64,000 nt of DNA from Glandiceps talaboti (taxonomy: Eukaryota > Hemichordata > Enteropneusta > Spengelidae). The stretch is from contig NC_135568.1 of NCBI RefSeq assembly GCF_964340395.1, forward strand, positions 5,781,079 through 5,845,078, given 5' to 3'. Under the pieces are notes generated by a model, which was not told the origin of the DNA, did not search any database, and was given only the letters and a program-made list of their open reading frames with translations. Of this stretch, positions 28,042 through 46,563 are shown piece after piece. Numbering within the stretch: the first letter of the stretch is position 1; every line of letters starts with the position of its first letter. Position numbers and translations under genes: made by a program.

Positions 28042-28097
28042 TCCATTTTCTCATAGAGTAAACACACTCTCCATTTTCTCGTAGAGTAAACACAGTC
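28042..28097. repeat. 28-bp direct duplication
   Basis: Two adjacent 28-base units, each starting TCCATTTTCTC(A/G)TAGAG, differ at about two positions. The period is not a multiple of three, so it shifts the frame of any reading through it. Confidence 0.85.
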
Positions 28098-29476
28098 CTC
28101 GGCGGCCATGTTTGATTCTAAAATGACTAAATCATTTTGATCTCTAGTTCAGACATTTGTATGGTGATCCCACATTTACGTAATGATTTTAATTGAGAGT
28201 GGGTGCGAGTTTTATTTAACAAAGTAATAGTGAAATTTTAAAGAATCAAATTTCATCGTATACATTGAAATGAAATTTCAAACAGATATAGTTTTTCATC
28301 ATAATGAATAATTTATCGTCTTTGATGCTGTCCTTTCTTCAACTTTATTTCAACATCTTACGTCAACATGAGTAGGAATGAATAACACGCAACTGTTACA
28401 ATTCATATATCGTCTACCCAACATACAGCAATGCATACACTTTGCGATCAGCAACCTTAATTTCCTGTTTGTATTGTTTCATGTGTAACAGCTTGCAAGG
28501 AAGTTTATTCAAACTAGACAACTATTGAATTTATATTGATTTCAATATTTTTCTAAACAATGTACAGAATCAATCTCAGGTGGGAATTATGTGTTTAGCT
28601 CTTTGTGGAACGAATCATAATTTATCAACCAGGAATTAAGCTAGCCAAAGACTTATGTTATTTTGTGAAAATAATGTCCAATCAATCAAATAATCAATCA
28701 ATCAACCGATGTCTTTTTTACGTAAAAGTAGATTAGTGTCATTAATGATGAAACTTTTATTTCAAACATGTGCTCAAATTTACAATTACATTTGAAACAT
28801 TTGTCGCTAGTACTAGTTGCTAGTACAACAGAAAATGTACGTGAAATTTTAGTAAATCATAAGATTTTTATACCAGTTGATTATATTCCAGTTATTGGTT
28901 CTTCAACGTATCTATACTGACACTGATATTCCTCTTTAGAGCATTCTTTCTAATGCCAATGATGGTATGGTGTTTTGCCATTCAAAAATAAACTGTCTAT
29001 GCAAATGTTCCAAATCGACTCCTGAGATTGTTGTTTCTTTCCGTTATTATATTTATAAATTAATATGTAACTAAACATATGGCTTCTTTTACAGTCAGAA
29101 AAACAAATATCATTGCTAACAGGCAATCTGCAATTCGTGTATATTTGTCCTATACATATATAAGCTTATACGTCTAAACCAGGATTATGTTTCATACTGA
29201 CACGTTTCTAATGCAGACCACCATGGTTTTCATATAACTAAACTGTAGCCATTAAACCTTGTACGTTTATCATAGTTGTGCTACCAAAATAATGAGTGTA
29301 TGCGATCGAGGTATGCTATGACGGTATAGTCTTCACAATACATTTTATACCTAAACCTCATTAAATGAATAAGTTTGAAATTGTGTGTGTAGTTATTGCA
29401 TTAATATCTGTTTGACACACACACACACATATCCACCATATAGTAGAATTCATGCTGTTTAATATAGAAGAAGAAT
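28098..29476. other. No gene seen; small repeats only
   Basis: Holds an imperfect (AATC)n run at about 28679-28706 and a short (AC)n at 29414-29429; otherwise AT-rich unique sequence. Confidence 0.55.
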
Positions 29477-29833
29477 ATGGTACAATCACGTGACATGGAG
29501 AAATCACTCACTGTGCCCGAGCTTTTATCCCTCTGTGATCCACATTTTAAACCAGTCCTAGGATCGTTTACCATTTGTTTTAGTGTTATATTTGTCTCAG
29601 CATTGTATCTTTTTAGCATCATGTGTGTTTTGAATCGTTTGTATTACATCAGTTTCATCTTTTGCTTTTACGTTTCTTTGCTACGTTTTATTCAATTGTT
29701 GTTTTCTTTCCAATCTTTAGTTTTCAATTTATTCACCTCTTTTTATGAGTGCACGTGGGAAGGTCAATTTCCAATGCATTTTTATGCAAATGGAAATAAC
29801 GTTATAGTATTATACTATTATTACTACTATTAA
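29477..29833 (+). mobile_element. Probable 3' tail of a non-LTR retrotransposon
   Basis: The T-rich stretch is followed by GGGAAGGTCAATTTCC, then GCAAATGGAAATAACGTTA and an imperfect TTA/CTA trinucleotide tail ending about 29831. A hairpin-like GGAAGG...AAATGGAAATAA segment ending in a (TTA)n tail is the usual 3' end of CR1/Jockey-type non-LTR elements, so this is likely the plus-strand 3' UTR of a 5'-truncated copy. The 118-codon open frame across it is rich in F, Y, L and I and has no reverse transcriptase motif; it is probably UTR read by chance. The 5' boundary is not visible. Confidence 0.4.
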
Positions 29834-29863
29834 TTTTCGACACACGCTACCCAGATAAAGTCA

Positions 29864-29866
<3 letters not shown>

Positions 29867-29943
<77 letters not shown>
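29867..29943. repeat. Long (TA)n array
   Basis: About 38 pure TA units beginning 34 bases after the retrotransposon-like tail. Confidence 0.95.
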
Positions 29944-29945
<2 letters not shown>

Positions 29946-30834
29946 ATTTATATATCAATTTATTTTGTATACATAATATATTTTGTCGTGTGAGTTTTCA
30001 ATATTAAGTCAAGTATAATCTGCAAGATATGGACAAACCATCCATTTCGAATGTATGTAAGCGATTCATGTATGATCATTACCCCTAGCTGTTGTAATGC
30101 TTACGGACGCTCTGGGGTCTAGTAGGGCCCTTCCGCCATATAACTGCCGTCTCCAAAACCAATATCCGGGTCGTAACTATTAACATCTCACTGCTAGAGG
30201 TAATGGATAATTTCAGTTGTGTAGATTATTTACATTATAGCTAGGTATCATACAGCATGTTTCTCTATTCAAGTGCTAGTGATAGCGATTTTATCAACGT
30301 TCATCTAGCCCCTATAAGCCTCAACGCTGCTGACGTTTCCGCTTCGGATATTTTGATACTGGCTCATCATTAATAACGTTTTGAAAGATTGCTTAGATAA
30401 ACAAAGTGTACATATGTTACAACACAAATATCATGTTTCATGATTGCTTACCGTGTCATTGTCCTGTGCTGCGAGTATTTGGTGAACACACATATCAAGG
30501 GATCGCCTTACTGATTTTGTTCGACAAGACAAAGGTAAACAGAAGAAGATTGGCGGATAAAACATGATAGTTGTGTTTAATTATACGTCGACCTGTCGGG
30601 GATACATTGCACCTTCCAACTTTCAATTTCGACATGTAGATCATTTAGACTTTCAATAATCGACCACACTTTTAGTTGTATTAGGTGCAACTTTAATCGT
30701 GATTTAAATCAGATTTACTCAAGATTAAGAGAAAAGCCATAATGAAACCGGGAGAGCCCGAGGAGTAAACATCCAAAGCATTTCCTTTGATGCAGTCACA
30801 GTGTACAGGACGAATATACACTTTTGTTCTCGCG
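29944..30834. other. No gene seen; unique DNA
   Basis: No gene, motif or array recognised. Confidence 0.55.
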
Positions 30835-31251
30835 ATTTTCCGGATTTCTAATATTATTTTCTCTATATTTCAAATAATGTTTCAAAACATTGCCGCCATA
30901 ACTATTGTTTCATCGCACTGTTTTTATTTCTATTTCCTACTTTATCATTGTCTTATCAGAGTTTACCAACTTTGCATTAATTAGTAGACTGTTAATCCTA
31001 GATCAAACTCACAGGCTAATTGCCCAATTAACACAGTGTTAACATCTACTGATCTGACTAATTAAAGTACTCCATGTACTTCCATTAGTTGGATCAGTAG
31101 ATGTTTACACTCACTGCGCAATGTGTTAATTGGGCAATTAGCCTGTGAGTTTGTAAGTAGGAAATAAGAAAGAACAGTGAGAGGAAACAATAGTTATGGT
31201 GGCAATATTTGAAACTTTATTTGAGAAAAAAATATTAGAAATCCGGAAAAT
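30835..31251. repeat. Long asymmetric inverted repeat (fold-back element)
   Basis: Left arm 30835-31070 and right arm 31076-31251 are reverse complements around a five-base centre (TCCAT, 31071-31075). The ends pair as ATTTTCCGGAT with ATCCGGAAAAT. A perfect 32-bp block pairs 31004-31035 with 31122-31153, and CATAACTATTGTTTC pairs in the outer part. The left arm is about 60 bp longer because of a segment at about 30942-31003 that is absent from the right arm. Outside indels the arms match at most positions. No target-site duplication is evident and no transposase is encoded, so it could be a fold-back/MITE copy or a local inverted duplication. Confidence 0.85.
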
Positions 31252-33928
<2,677 letters not shown>

Positions 33929-34021
33929 GAATGAATGAATGAATGAATGAATGAATGAATGAATGAATGAATGAATGAATGAATGAATGAATGAATGAAT
34001 GAATGAATGAATGAATGAATG
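33929..34021. repeat. (GAAT)n microsatellite
   Basis: About 23 pure GAAT/AATG units. The minus-strand reading is a repetitive FIHS artefact. Confidence 0.97.
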
Positions 34022-37087
<3,066 letters not shown>

Positions 37088-37101
37088 ATATAATAGTATA
37101 G

Positions 37102-37241
37102 GTATGTATGTATGTATGTATGTATGTATGTATGTATGTATGTATGTATGTCTCTGTATGTATGTATGTATGTATGTATGTATGTATGTATGTATGTATG
37201 TATGTATGTATGTACGTACGTACGTACGTACGTACGTATGT
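37102..37241. repeat. Compound (GTAT)n(GTAC)n array
   Basis: GTAT units with one TCTCTG interruption at about 37151-37156 pass into about seven GTAC units (37213-37238). It begins 15 bases after composite element copy 1. Confidence 0.95.
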
Positions 37242-38793
37242 CTTGCTTGAGACAAATATCTCATTTGTCGATACAATTTATGTTGAGCCAGACGATCAGA
37301 TGTAGCATTTTAAGGTCTTAGTCCAGCCAGACAACGTTTTGTTTGAGATTTCGCGATTTTAATTGTAACGTTTAATTGGCGTTTATAGCTTGAGGCGTGT
37401 TAAGCAAAATTCAAAGAAAATGCGTACGTGACTGGGAACTACGAACTCCATCAATCACTCAAGAGGTAACCTATTTGTATTGGGCTTAATCAAGTTTTTA
37501 CTGGATTACTTATACTTCCATCCAAAACTTAATGTATCTGTTTATCAACAAGGTAAGAAACTTTCAACATAAAAAACAACTGTTACTGCAGAAGATGTCA
37601 TAGTCTTAAAATGTATTCGAAACATACACAAGAATCACGGAAAATGTCACAGAATGATCAAACGATCGCGTCCTAACTAGCTTCATTTTTATCAAATAAA
37701 TAGGTAACACATAATACCTAATAAGTATGGCAATTGTACTTTCTTCCTATTTTCTTAAGGATGTCTACTCCGATGCCATTTTAGTTGTATCCATTACGGA
37801 ACGGAGTGGGCCTATTTCCTGAAGTTCAACTCTCCTTTACAATATAAATGCCATTAAAATTAATATTTCCCGTACTACTTCTCATCCTCCGAAACCTAAA
37901 ACCCAACCAAGGATAGCAAATTAATGACATTATCAAAAATGCCCGGGTTTCTGTTTCGATAATGACGTAAGGTGTGCACTGTAGATGGCTATATCTAGTG
38001 ACAGGGTTTTCTCAAATACCGGTATTAAGTCTGGCAGAATGTCTTTGTATGTAATTGGGTAACATATAACCTTTACCTGAAGCAAAATACAAATTTTATC
38101 TTTGAGATAATTAATCTGGAAGTTAGGTATATTGCTTATAATCGACACTGATTTGCACAATTCTCTATACATGTCTACTGTTCACTATCAATAAACTGTA
38201 ACTCATATAGTACGTGGCGGCACCCAAAAATAGTTAGCGCGAAGACAATGTATATTCAACTGCTTTCGTCTTGGTTGTTTGATAACAAATCAGGTCTTGC
38301 AGAAGACCTTAAGCGGTCTACATTGTACACATTGGTATTTAGAACGAAATCTTTACATCATATCGAATTATAACTATGTGAAAGAAACGTACAAGGTTTT
38401 GTGTCCGTTCAAAAGCCAAACTTGATAGAAATGTACATTACAGTCATTGTCTGAACAGAACATCCGCAACCCTGTACTTATTTCATACATTGTGGGAAGC
38501 GTTATAGTTCGTGGGGTTCCATTAGTAGGACAATAAGTAACCATAGAGGAGAAGATTTGTGCTAGTCTCAAGGCACCTTGAGGCGACCTTTTATGACTAT
38601 GCGACGTCTTTTGTCTCCGGAAGAACTGACATTATCCCACATGTTGTTAACGACAGTTATCCATCTATCAAGCTTCCATTACACAGCAGGTGCCGGACAC
38701 TAACTCAGTCAATCCGTAACATGCAAAGATTCTGTAACCTTACAGGCAAACGAGCTTTCCGACTGATTACTCTGCAGTTGATTGTTTTGCAAA
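37242..38793. other. No gene seen; unique DNA
   Basis: Nothing recognised apart from short open frames. Confidence 0.5.
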
Positions 38794-38903
38794 GGTTGCA
38801 AACTGATTTTATGCACAGGACATGTCATTCAGTGAAGGTGTTATTAAGGGTTGCAAACACATTCCATGTACAAAGGATGTCATTCTCTGAGTGTACTATT
38901 AAA
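38794..38903. repeat. Diverged 55-bp tandem duplication
   Basis: Two neighbouring units start with GGTTGCAAAC at 38794 and 38849 and share an ATGTCATTC core and a TATTAA end; by eye they agree at roughly 70% of positions. The 55-bp period is out of frame, so it argues against coding by the 129-codon plus-strand frame (38559-38948) that spans it. Confidence 0.6.
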
Positions 38904-41445
38904 AGAATTTACATAAGTAACTTTTCTGTTATCGGAAATACATATTGATTAGGACTTTTGTCATCGACAGTACGTATATATGTTTCTGAATAGATATTAA
39001 ATTTTCAGATGACTGAGTTCTATACAATACACCCGTTGTATGCTAGAGTTCAACCACATGAACGGTTTTTGATTAAGAACGTAGCAATTAATTATAATAC
39101 GAAGGACAATGGTCATCTCAATATTCGTATTTGTTCGTAATGACAAAGAGCGTTTTAATAATGGCAATGTTGCAAAATACACCCTGATGGCCAGATAACC
39201 AATAGCAGACAGAAAAGTAAAAACGCTATGTTGTTGAAGATAATTTTTATATTAACCCTTTTCAGCAGAAATAATGTGAATATTATATTGTCTATCGATA
39301 ATAAATTGTCAAATACGTCTAAAATGGTAACTCAGGTTTTCAAAGTAATTCATAAAATATGGTCTTCCCATTTTGTGAAGAAATCAAGTATTAAAGGTTT
39401 TCAACATAGCAGGTTGTCACATCTTTGCACAGTTTTCGTATCCGTCCTATGAGATGAATTACAATTCCATGTAACAGTCAAGCAAGCTGTAACCCGTCCA
39501 TCGTGTCAAATATCTTACTAGCACCAATTACCTCGAGCCACGGCTTTTTAAAAAAAGCTCGTTACAGGTGAATAACGACTCAAAAGTCCCTCCAGGGGTA
39601 CTTCGAAATAAACATGATGTGATGTGATATGATGCTTGGTCCCAAACCATCTTAAATCGATGGACTATTAGCTCACAATTTGTTTTTTTCAATGATACTC
39701 TTTCAATTTCATTTCCTGTGGGACAGTGTCGCATTAGTACCGACGATTGTGTTAATGGTTCCTTACAATGACATCCGCCATTGTGATGTTGGAGTTCTTA
39801 AGAGCACGGAAATGAAGATATCACGATTTGTCTAAATATATCCTAGGTGATTTTCTGAAGAAATTAACAACAGGCCTATTACGAATGTAGTGGTGCGATT
39901 GAGTGCCTTCTTGTTGGAAGAGCATGACAGCAAGGTGAGAGCTTGCCTATCGAAATCACAATTTAATAGTCTACATGCGCAAAATGAATTACAAAACATC
40001 ATATCTTTCATTTAAAGGTTTATCTTTCAGCTGCAGAGTGCAGAGCATAGAAGGTAGTCTATGTCTTTTCCACCAAACGTCATCAATAAACTGAATTACT
40101 GCAGAGCAATTTCTTCGGCTCCGGAATATAATTGACACAAATTGGTATAATATAGCGGATGAAGGCGAGTGTAATGAGACACTACTATGTAGGTCCTGGA
40201 GCTGTCCTCACAAATAAGTCTCTAGTAGACAGTATCTTCTAGTTATCATGATAAAGATATCTATGGTATCTGGTGATCTCCAGGAAATGTCTAGCACATT
40301 TGAATAATGAAATATGATTACTTTGAACTACTTGCCAGAAAGATTTCTGTTTAAAATTTTGAATAAATTGTTTATGATTGGACCCCTTAAGCAAATCACA
40401 TTAACGAAGTATGATGAGGATCTAAATTAGTTTTGCTACGATTACCTTTACACAGTGGCCTTTGGTATGCAGATTATAATAATCACCAAAGTAATATACA
40501 AAGCGAAGTTGAGCTACTTGTGCATTGTATTCCTTGTAACACAAGTATCACTTCAATTGTGACGCTGTTAGATTTGCAATTGTCTTTTTACTGCACCATA
40601 ACTGGTATCAATAAAGTCAACAATAGGATGAACAACACCAGGATAAAGAAGAACGAAAATGTTAGCAATGTTTACTTATTTCAAAGTGTTGTACTTTGTT
40701 CGCTATTGTATAGACTTCATCGAAGTTAAACAAATCAATCACGATATTCCATATAACCATGTCAACGTCGTTGTTCACCCTTTTAAAACCAAGCTGTCTC
40801 AGCTATGTAATCGGTCTCAAAGTCAGACACCACTCAAGGAAATAAGTTGAATTTCATAAATCTTAGATTTCATTATTCTTTCAGTGATACAATTTTGCCT
40901 AGTGGTTTTTAGTAGAAAAGAATGCGTATTGGATGGACAATAAATATTCGTAACGCCTGAGTGATTATTTTCTTCATATAAATAGTCAAAACAGTGGTAA
41001 AATTGTTTCAAACTGTACCTAAAACGGGATATGTTACAGAACCATTCAATAGGCATCACATACGACACATACCAATCATTTAAATTACATTTTTTTAACA
41101 AGCTGGACTATACAGGTTATCTTACGAAAGCATTTAATGGCGTCGCATCTGGCGAGCACCTATAATTCAAATGACACATTTACCATTACGGTCATCTACA
41201 GACCAATTTGTGACTAATTCAAGATTCTAAGCATATCTCTTAGATTGCTTATATTGTTGCAGAAATTTAATAAAACAGTTAATACAATTCACATTACAAA
41301 GCATCTTTCACAATTATTCAATTTTGTTTTCACCTGAGATTATGTTTTCAATCAAGGCGTACGATTATTTAGAAGATGAGTGGTCATTTCAAGAACTTGA
41401 CGTCATACATACTTCTTCATCTAATTTGTGTTCATGATGAGTACT
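38904..41445. other. No gene seen; unique DNA
   Basis: Short open frames only; a small TGATG/TGATA run lies near 39613-39632. Confidence 0.5.
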
Positions 41446-41515
<70 letters not shown>

Positions 41516-41528
41516 CGCCGTCGTCGTC
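41446..41528. repeat. (TTG)n(TCG)n microsatellite
   Basis: About 23 TTG units followed by CGC/CGT units. The polyvaline open frame on the plus strand is an artefact. Confidence 0.96.
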
Positions 41529-42926
41529 CTTATCGTCATGTTATTGGAGTTTTATGTCACCATGCGGGTAAAGTTTAATTTCGTCAACTCACTCGTATTC
41601 TTCTTATCAGTCACCACAAAAACGAAATAGAATAGGTCCAAAGATTGTGCAGATCAGTGAAGGAACGTAATCCGTTTATTTAACCATGGTATCTAATTCG
41701 TATATGTTAGTATTCATAAAATCAAATCGAATGGTGAAAAACATGTAACACCGTCAGTTTAAATACGATGACCTCATAAATTTGTGCAACAGAGTGTAAC
41801 ATTAAGATTACTGCATACTGTTACTATGGAAACGATCTAAACTTCCTGCCCATAGAGGGTTGTGTGGATGTAGAATCGACTGTGTTATTTTTACTTTCAA
41901 TTAACGTTCATTCGCAATTGGCATATGCAAGAGTAATCCCAACCTTTCTTTGACTAATGGAATTCATTGTTTACTTGAACTCTCTAATACATATGGTATG
42001 GGTCACTGTCTATCCATATTTAATATGACGATGCAGAATTTTGTTTGGAATTTATCACGCCATGAAATAGCAATGGAATGACTATACGTTAATCTATTCC
42101 ATTGATCCTAGATTCATAGGAAGTACTTTATGTTTCATTTTTTTCAAGTGTTTAAGGCGTTGACTATTTCCACAAACTGATGTTAACAAATAACAAAATG
42201 AAGTGATTTTGTAGCTATGTAGCAGGTGCGCATGCTCAAGTTATCATATAAACCCACGTTATTTTGACTGCTGTACAGGTTAATCGATACTTTGGTCTAA
42301 CGTGTAAAATTTGTCATATGCATGAAACTGAAATTCAAGCAACAGTAATCTGTCAGAATATTACACACTAGCTACATATATCTATAGAGGCAGAGTTTTA
42401 TTAATTATGGTTTTAGTTGTGTCATTTCCCTGTCGACGTACAAATCAATTGATGTCTCTATTTAGCGTGCAAATCGTGTTCAATTTCCAATGTTATCATG
42501 CTGAGATCAATGCCAGCTTCCAGGTACCAAATCTTGCTATATAGTGAATAGAAAAGTGAATTCTAAAGGGATATGAAACAGAGTTGCTATAACACGTGAC
42601 TTTGTACAATGCTGCATACCTAAGGATACAGAGTGCAATTAGTATACAGCTTAATAATGTTAAAAAGTTCATAAAATTCATAACCCGAAGTGACTATGGA
42701 AATACCAAATAAGCTTATAATTTCACAGATTTATTTTAAGACCTTTTACTGTCGTATGAGAATGGCTTCTTCCAATTATCCAAACTTTTCTCCAATAGTG
42801 GTTGTGACAGTAGTTGATCTGTAGTTTGCAGTAGTTTGTTTGTAGTTGTCAAATACATTTCCTTTCCACTTTACATGAACTTTAAAAGAATTCTTTGAAA
42901 TATACCATTTGTCAAAAGTATCATGT
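41529..42926. other. No gene seen; unique DNA
   Basis: Nothing recognised. Confidence 0.55.
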
Positions 42927-42958
<32 letters not shown>

Positions 42959-42968
42959 ACACACACAC
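42927..42968. repeat. (AC)n microsatellite
   Basis: About 20 AC units with one AT interruption. Confidence 0.95.
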
Positions 42969-45900
42969 TAGCACATCAGAATTGTTTACACTTGATGAGG
43001 AAACTAGAAAAAAACACATACAATTAATTTGTATGCATCAGTAACCGTCTTTGTACATGACGTGTTTAGAAGATTAAAGGATCCTGCATTTTCGATATTA
43101 CAGGTTATAATAGTGGGTATTTATTGCTGTATAGTCAGGGGATTGTTGTTTGCAACAATAAGTAGAGGTGATGAATTAACCACTAATAGAATGCTTTGCA
43201 AGGTAATCCATGTAAACCGACGAGATTATATGTCTGTAAGTACTACATATCATACAACCCATGAAAAAACACCAGTGCGTTTGCTTGAATGGAGTCAACT
43301 AAGGCAAAGACAAATCTATATAAAAAGAACTATACAACTGATACAAAAACAACAGAGGGTGCCTCTAATGTAAGTTCAGCGGACGCTTTTATCAGTTTCT
43401 TGGAAGATATAAGGTAACACTAACAGTCATACTTGATTGTTGTAATATGTAGCGTCCTATTAGTAAGCACAGTAAGTGGGATCCTGGTTATTGTGGTGTT
43501 TACACTTTGATAAGTTGTCAAAACTAATTACATTGTATGCCTTCACATGAAACATATCTTATTCATGCGCACCACAAGTAAGCAAACGCACCAGTGTTTT
43601 TCCATGGGTTGTATATGCCCCGAGTGTAAAATGTTACTTATGAGAACATATTCAGCTATCACAGACATCGCTGTCAAAATTGACCAAACGTGTTGACAGC
43701 GGCGCCGAAATGACGTAGTTTGAGTAATAGAATACAGTCTATCTGACTATCACCACATCCGATTCATTCATGCTGGGTGATTTCAATGACGAGAATTTCC
43801 CTTTCACTACCCACATCATATAATTTGGAACTTTCAACTATTTTAAGATTTCGCTTTTAGCGTGTACGTATGACGGTAAGTGTTATTGCGCCAAAAACAA
43901 TATAAAAATATCGAGATCACTCCTTTCACAGACGTAGAAGTACGTTTATATGTCGGCACGAACTACATTTTCTTGAACTAATGTATTTTGGCACTCAAGA
44001 CGTCGCGATAGTGATACATTGCAAAAAGGTGAGGGGGAGGATAAAACCTGTTATGAGGGTACTGCATTTACCAATTCACTAGTATTATTCGTCAAAACGT
44101 ACCCCACACACGATTTAAAAGACGATTTACGGAAAGGTCTGTTCTGCACAACGGATATAATTTTCATAAAGAAACAAGTATTTTATTTACGGTGAAAATG
44201 GTAAATTCTCGTTAGGCATTACGATGTGCTAGCGACCATAAACGTTTCTGAAATTGTATAGCGAAATTTATGATATCAACCAATTGCTTCATATATTACC
44301 GCTGTGGAACATTAAAGGTTTAACTAGAAGAATTACACATAATTGAATTAATTTTTTCAATAACATTATTTTCATTGCACCCTACTTTATTTTTACAACC
44401 TCCTTCTAAATACCTAACGATGCTGACGTCAAGAGTCTACATTGATTTTTGTTCCTGTAAACTGTCAGTGTATGTACTGGATGATAGAGGGCGTAAGTTC
44501 CACGCAAACGGTGACTACATTGTTTGTATATACAAGATTACTACACAATCCAAAAAACAATTCATAATGCAAGACACACACAGTACCAACAATATGTGTT
44601 TTGACATTCTGTCTCTAACAACAATGCTAAAGATATATAGATGGAAGTAAGCACGAATTATGGATTATCAGCCGTTTGGGGACTATTGAAATGTACGCTA
44701 CGGTAATAAATACAAGCTGCATTCATACTCATGGCGTAAAAAGTAATAAATTTCGATTTGCATTCCGCAAATATGGAAACGGAATAAGAGAAATTCAAAG
44801 TTCTAACTCTGGCAACCGTTCTACTATGTTGATGCTAACTTTGATATCCTGACACTATGATATGGATATCCAACGGATAGTAGATTCATTGCATGAAAAT
44901 TGTTGGTGATATTGCACAGCACAGCGATATGAAAACCTTAAAACGGTAACTACATCACTATATTTTTCCGAAATAAGAAACTAGGAAAATATGTGACTTA
45001 TTTACAGAAGGTAGATCTAAATCAACAACGGTGCTTGGAAGCCTTTTATTTGTAGTCACTCGTATGTTAGAGGTTTTAAGTAGTAAAAAAAAACCAGTTC
45101 TCATATCTATTTGTCATCTAAATTAGTGCTTGATGATGGTATTTATTTAGCAGTAGCATAACGTTTAATTGTTTACCTTTTTACCTTTTACGTTATTATA
45201 TAAAAAGGACATCTAACAATTGCTTCGAAAAACTCAAATTAAGGCACAGTAAACATTTAATTTTGAAATTCTATATTCCTTTGATGTAAAGTCAATCCCA
45301 AGGAGAGCACACAATATGAGATTGATGAAAAGAATGGCAATTTTCCTTAGGGGGTTTCAATTCCTGATTAGTATAAGGTATGATTCATAGGCTTTTACTA
45401 ACGTCACACAAGTTGTTTTGTCTAGACATATAGGGTGGCACAACCTAAATTCGTCCATTCCTAATAAACAAATTGAAGGGGTCAATTATTTAAAGATATA
45501 ATTTCATAAATCTACTGGTATTGCCTTCAAGTAGTCAAAAACACAAACCGAGTCGCTGTATGGTTCATCACGTGGTTCCTAATCAAATACGCACAGAGTA
45601 ATGAACACAGTAGATCAATACAATTGATGATGACAAACATATTGAATGAAGGCTATTACGTATGTATGTTTGGAAATTATTATAATTTTTATCAATTCAT
45701 ATTGAGAAACAATTCGAAAAAAACGATTATGCAAAACATTTAACAGCTGTACTTTTGAATTTTAAGTCTATATCTAGCTATCTAGAAATGAATTGGGTTC
45801 TAGAATATATAATGATACTGTATTTGGTTCCGAAACGTAGAATGTCATTTTACGAGACTAGTACTCCCTCTCGCGACAATTTCAAGAGAGGATACAACCT

Positions 45901-46546
45901 GTTCGAACTAGCCTCTTAAAGTAAATTGTCCACTCTCACATAAATTTAATCCCTATTGCATTTCCATTCTAAGACTTTTTGCAATGTATGATGACCTTTA
46001 AAATGTTACTTCATCAAAAGATATTTCCTGTAAACCGAGCCACCAAATGGCCATGGATGAAATGGTTGCTCTTAAAACTTCTATGGGGTGATCATTCTTT
46101 TAATAGACGATAGAACCCTATAGGTTGTGGTTATGAACAGCTTTATGATAAGATTACATTGGAGAATTAACAAGTTAAACTCGTTGTTCTCTTCCAACAT
46201 GAGCGACACAAAAGAATATGCAACACATCTGGACATGTAAAACTGACAAGATATATCGTTTAAAGTCACATTAAAAGGATGAAATACACAATATACTCAT
46301 TCCGACCCACTCATTTATAGGAACTGATCATGAAAGAATCATAGTAGTCATCAATTACTGACTCTACTTAAATTGAAAAGATGCCTTCTTGCAAAAGAGC
46401 AAAATAACTGTATCTTACCATAAATTTGCATGCTATAGCAAAGGATCATACATTGAATGAAAACCTTCCGTCTCGACATCCACGTGACGATACTGGTACG
46501 TTCGCAGTTTCGGTTTGTTCTAGCAATACTCTCTTTTTCAACACAA
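42969..46546. other. No supported gene; one weak open frame
   Basis: A 114-codon plus-strand frame (43029-43373) contains an acceptor-like TTACAG at about 43098-43103 and ends in a donor-like ATGTAAGT. The peptide has no domain I recognise, so it is not annotated as a gene. Confidence 0.45.
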
Positions 46547-46563
46547 CACACACACACACACAC
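46547..46563. repeat. Short (CA)n microsatellite
   Basis: About eight CA units, followed 13 bases later by a short CGTACGTACG run. Confidence 0.9.

Noticed and set aside
27749-28093. 114-codon minus-strand frame
   Set aside because: It has no recognised domain, overlaps a plus-strand frame and includes a 28-bp out-of-frame duplication. A shared FITS(K/E)G word with a frame at 34211-34447 is within chance expectation for this window size.
29477-29833. 118-codon plus-strand frame as a membrane protein
   Set aside because: The F/Y/L/I richness comes from T-rich DNA and the end is a TTA trinucleotide tail; a retrotransposon 3' UTR is a better reading.
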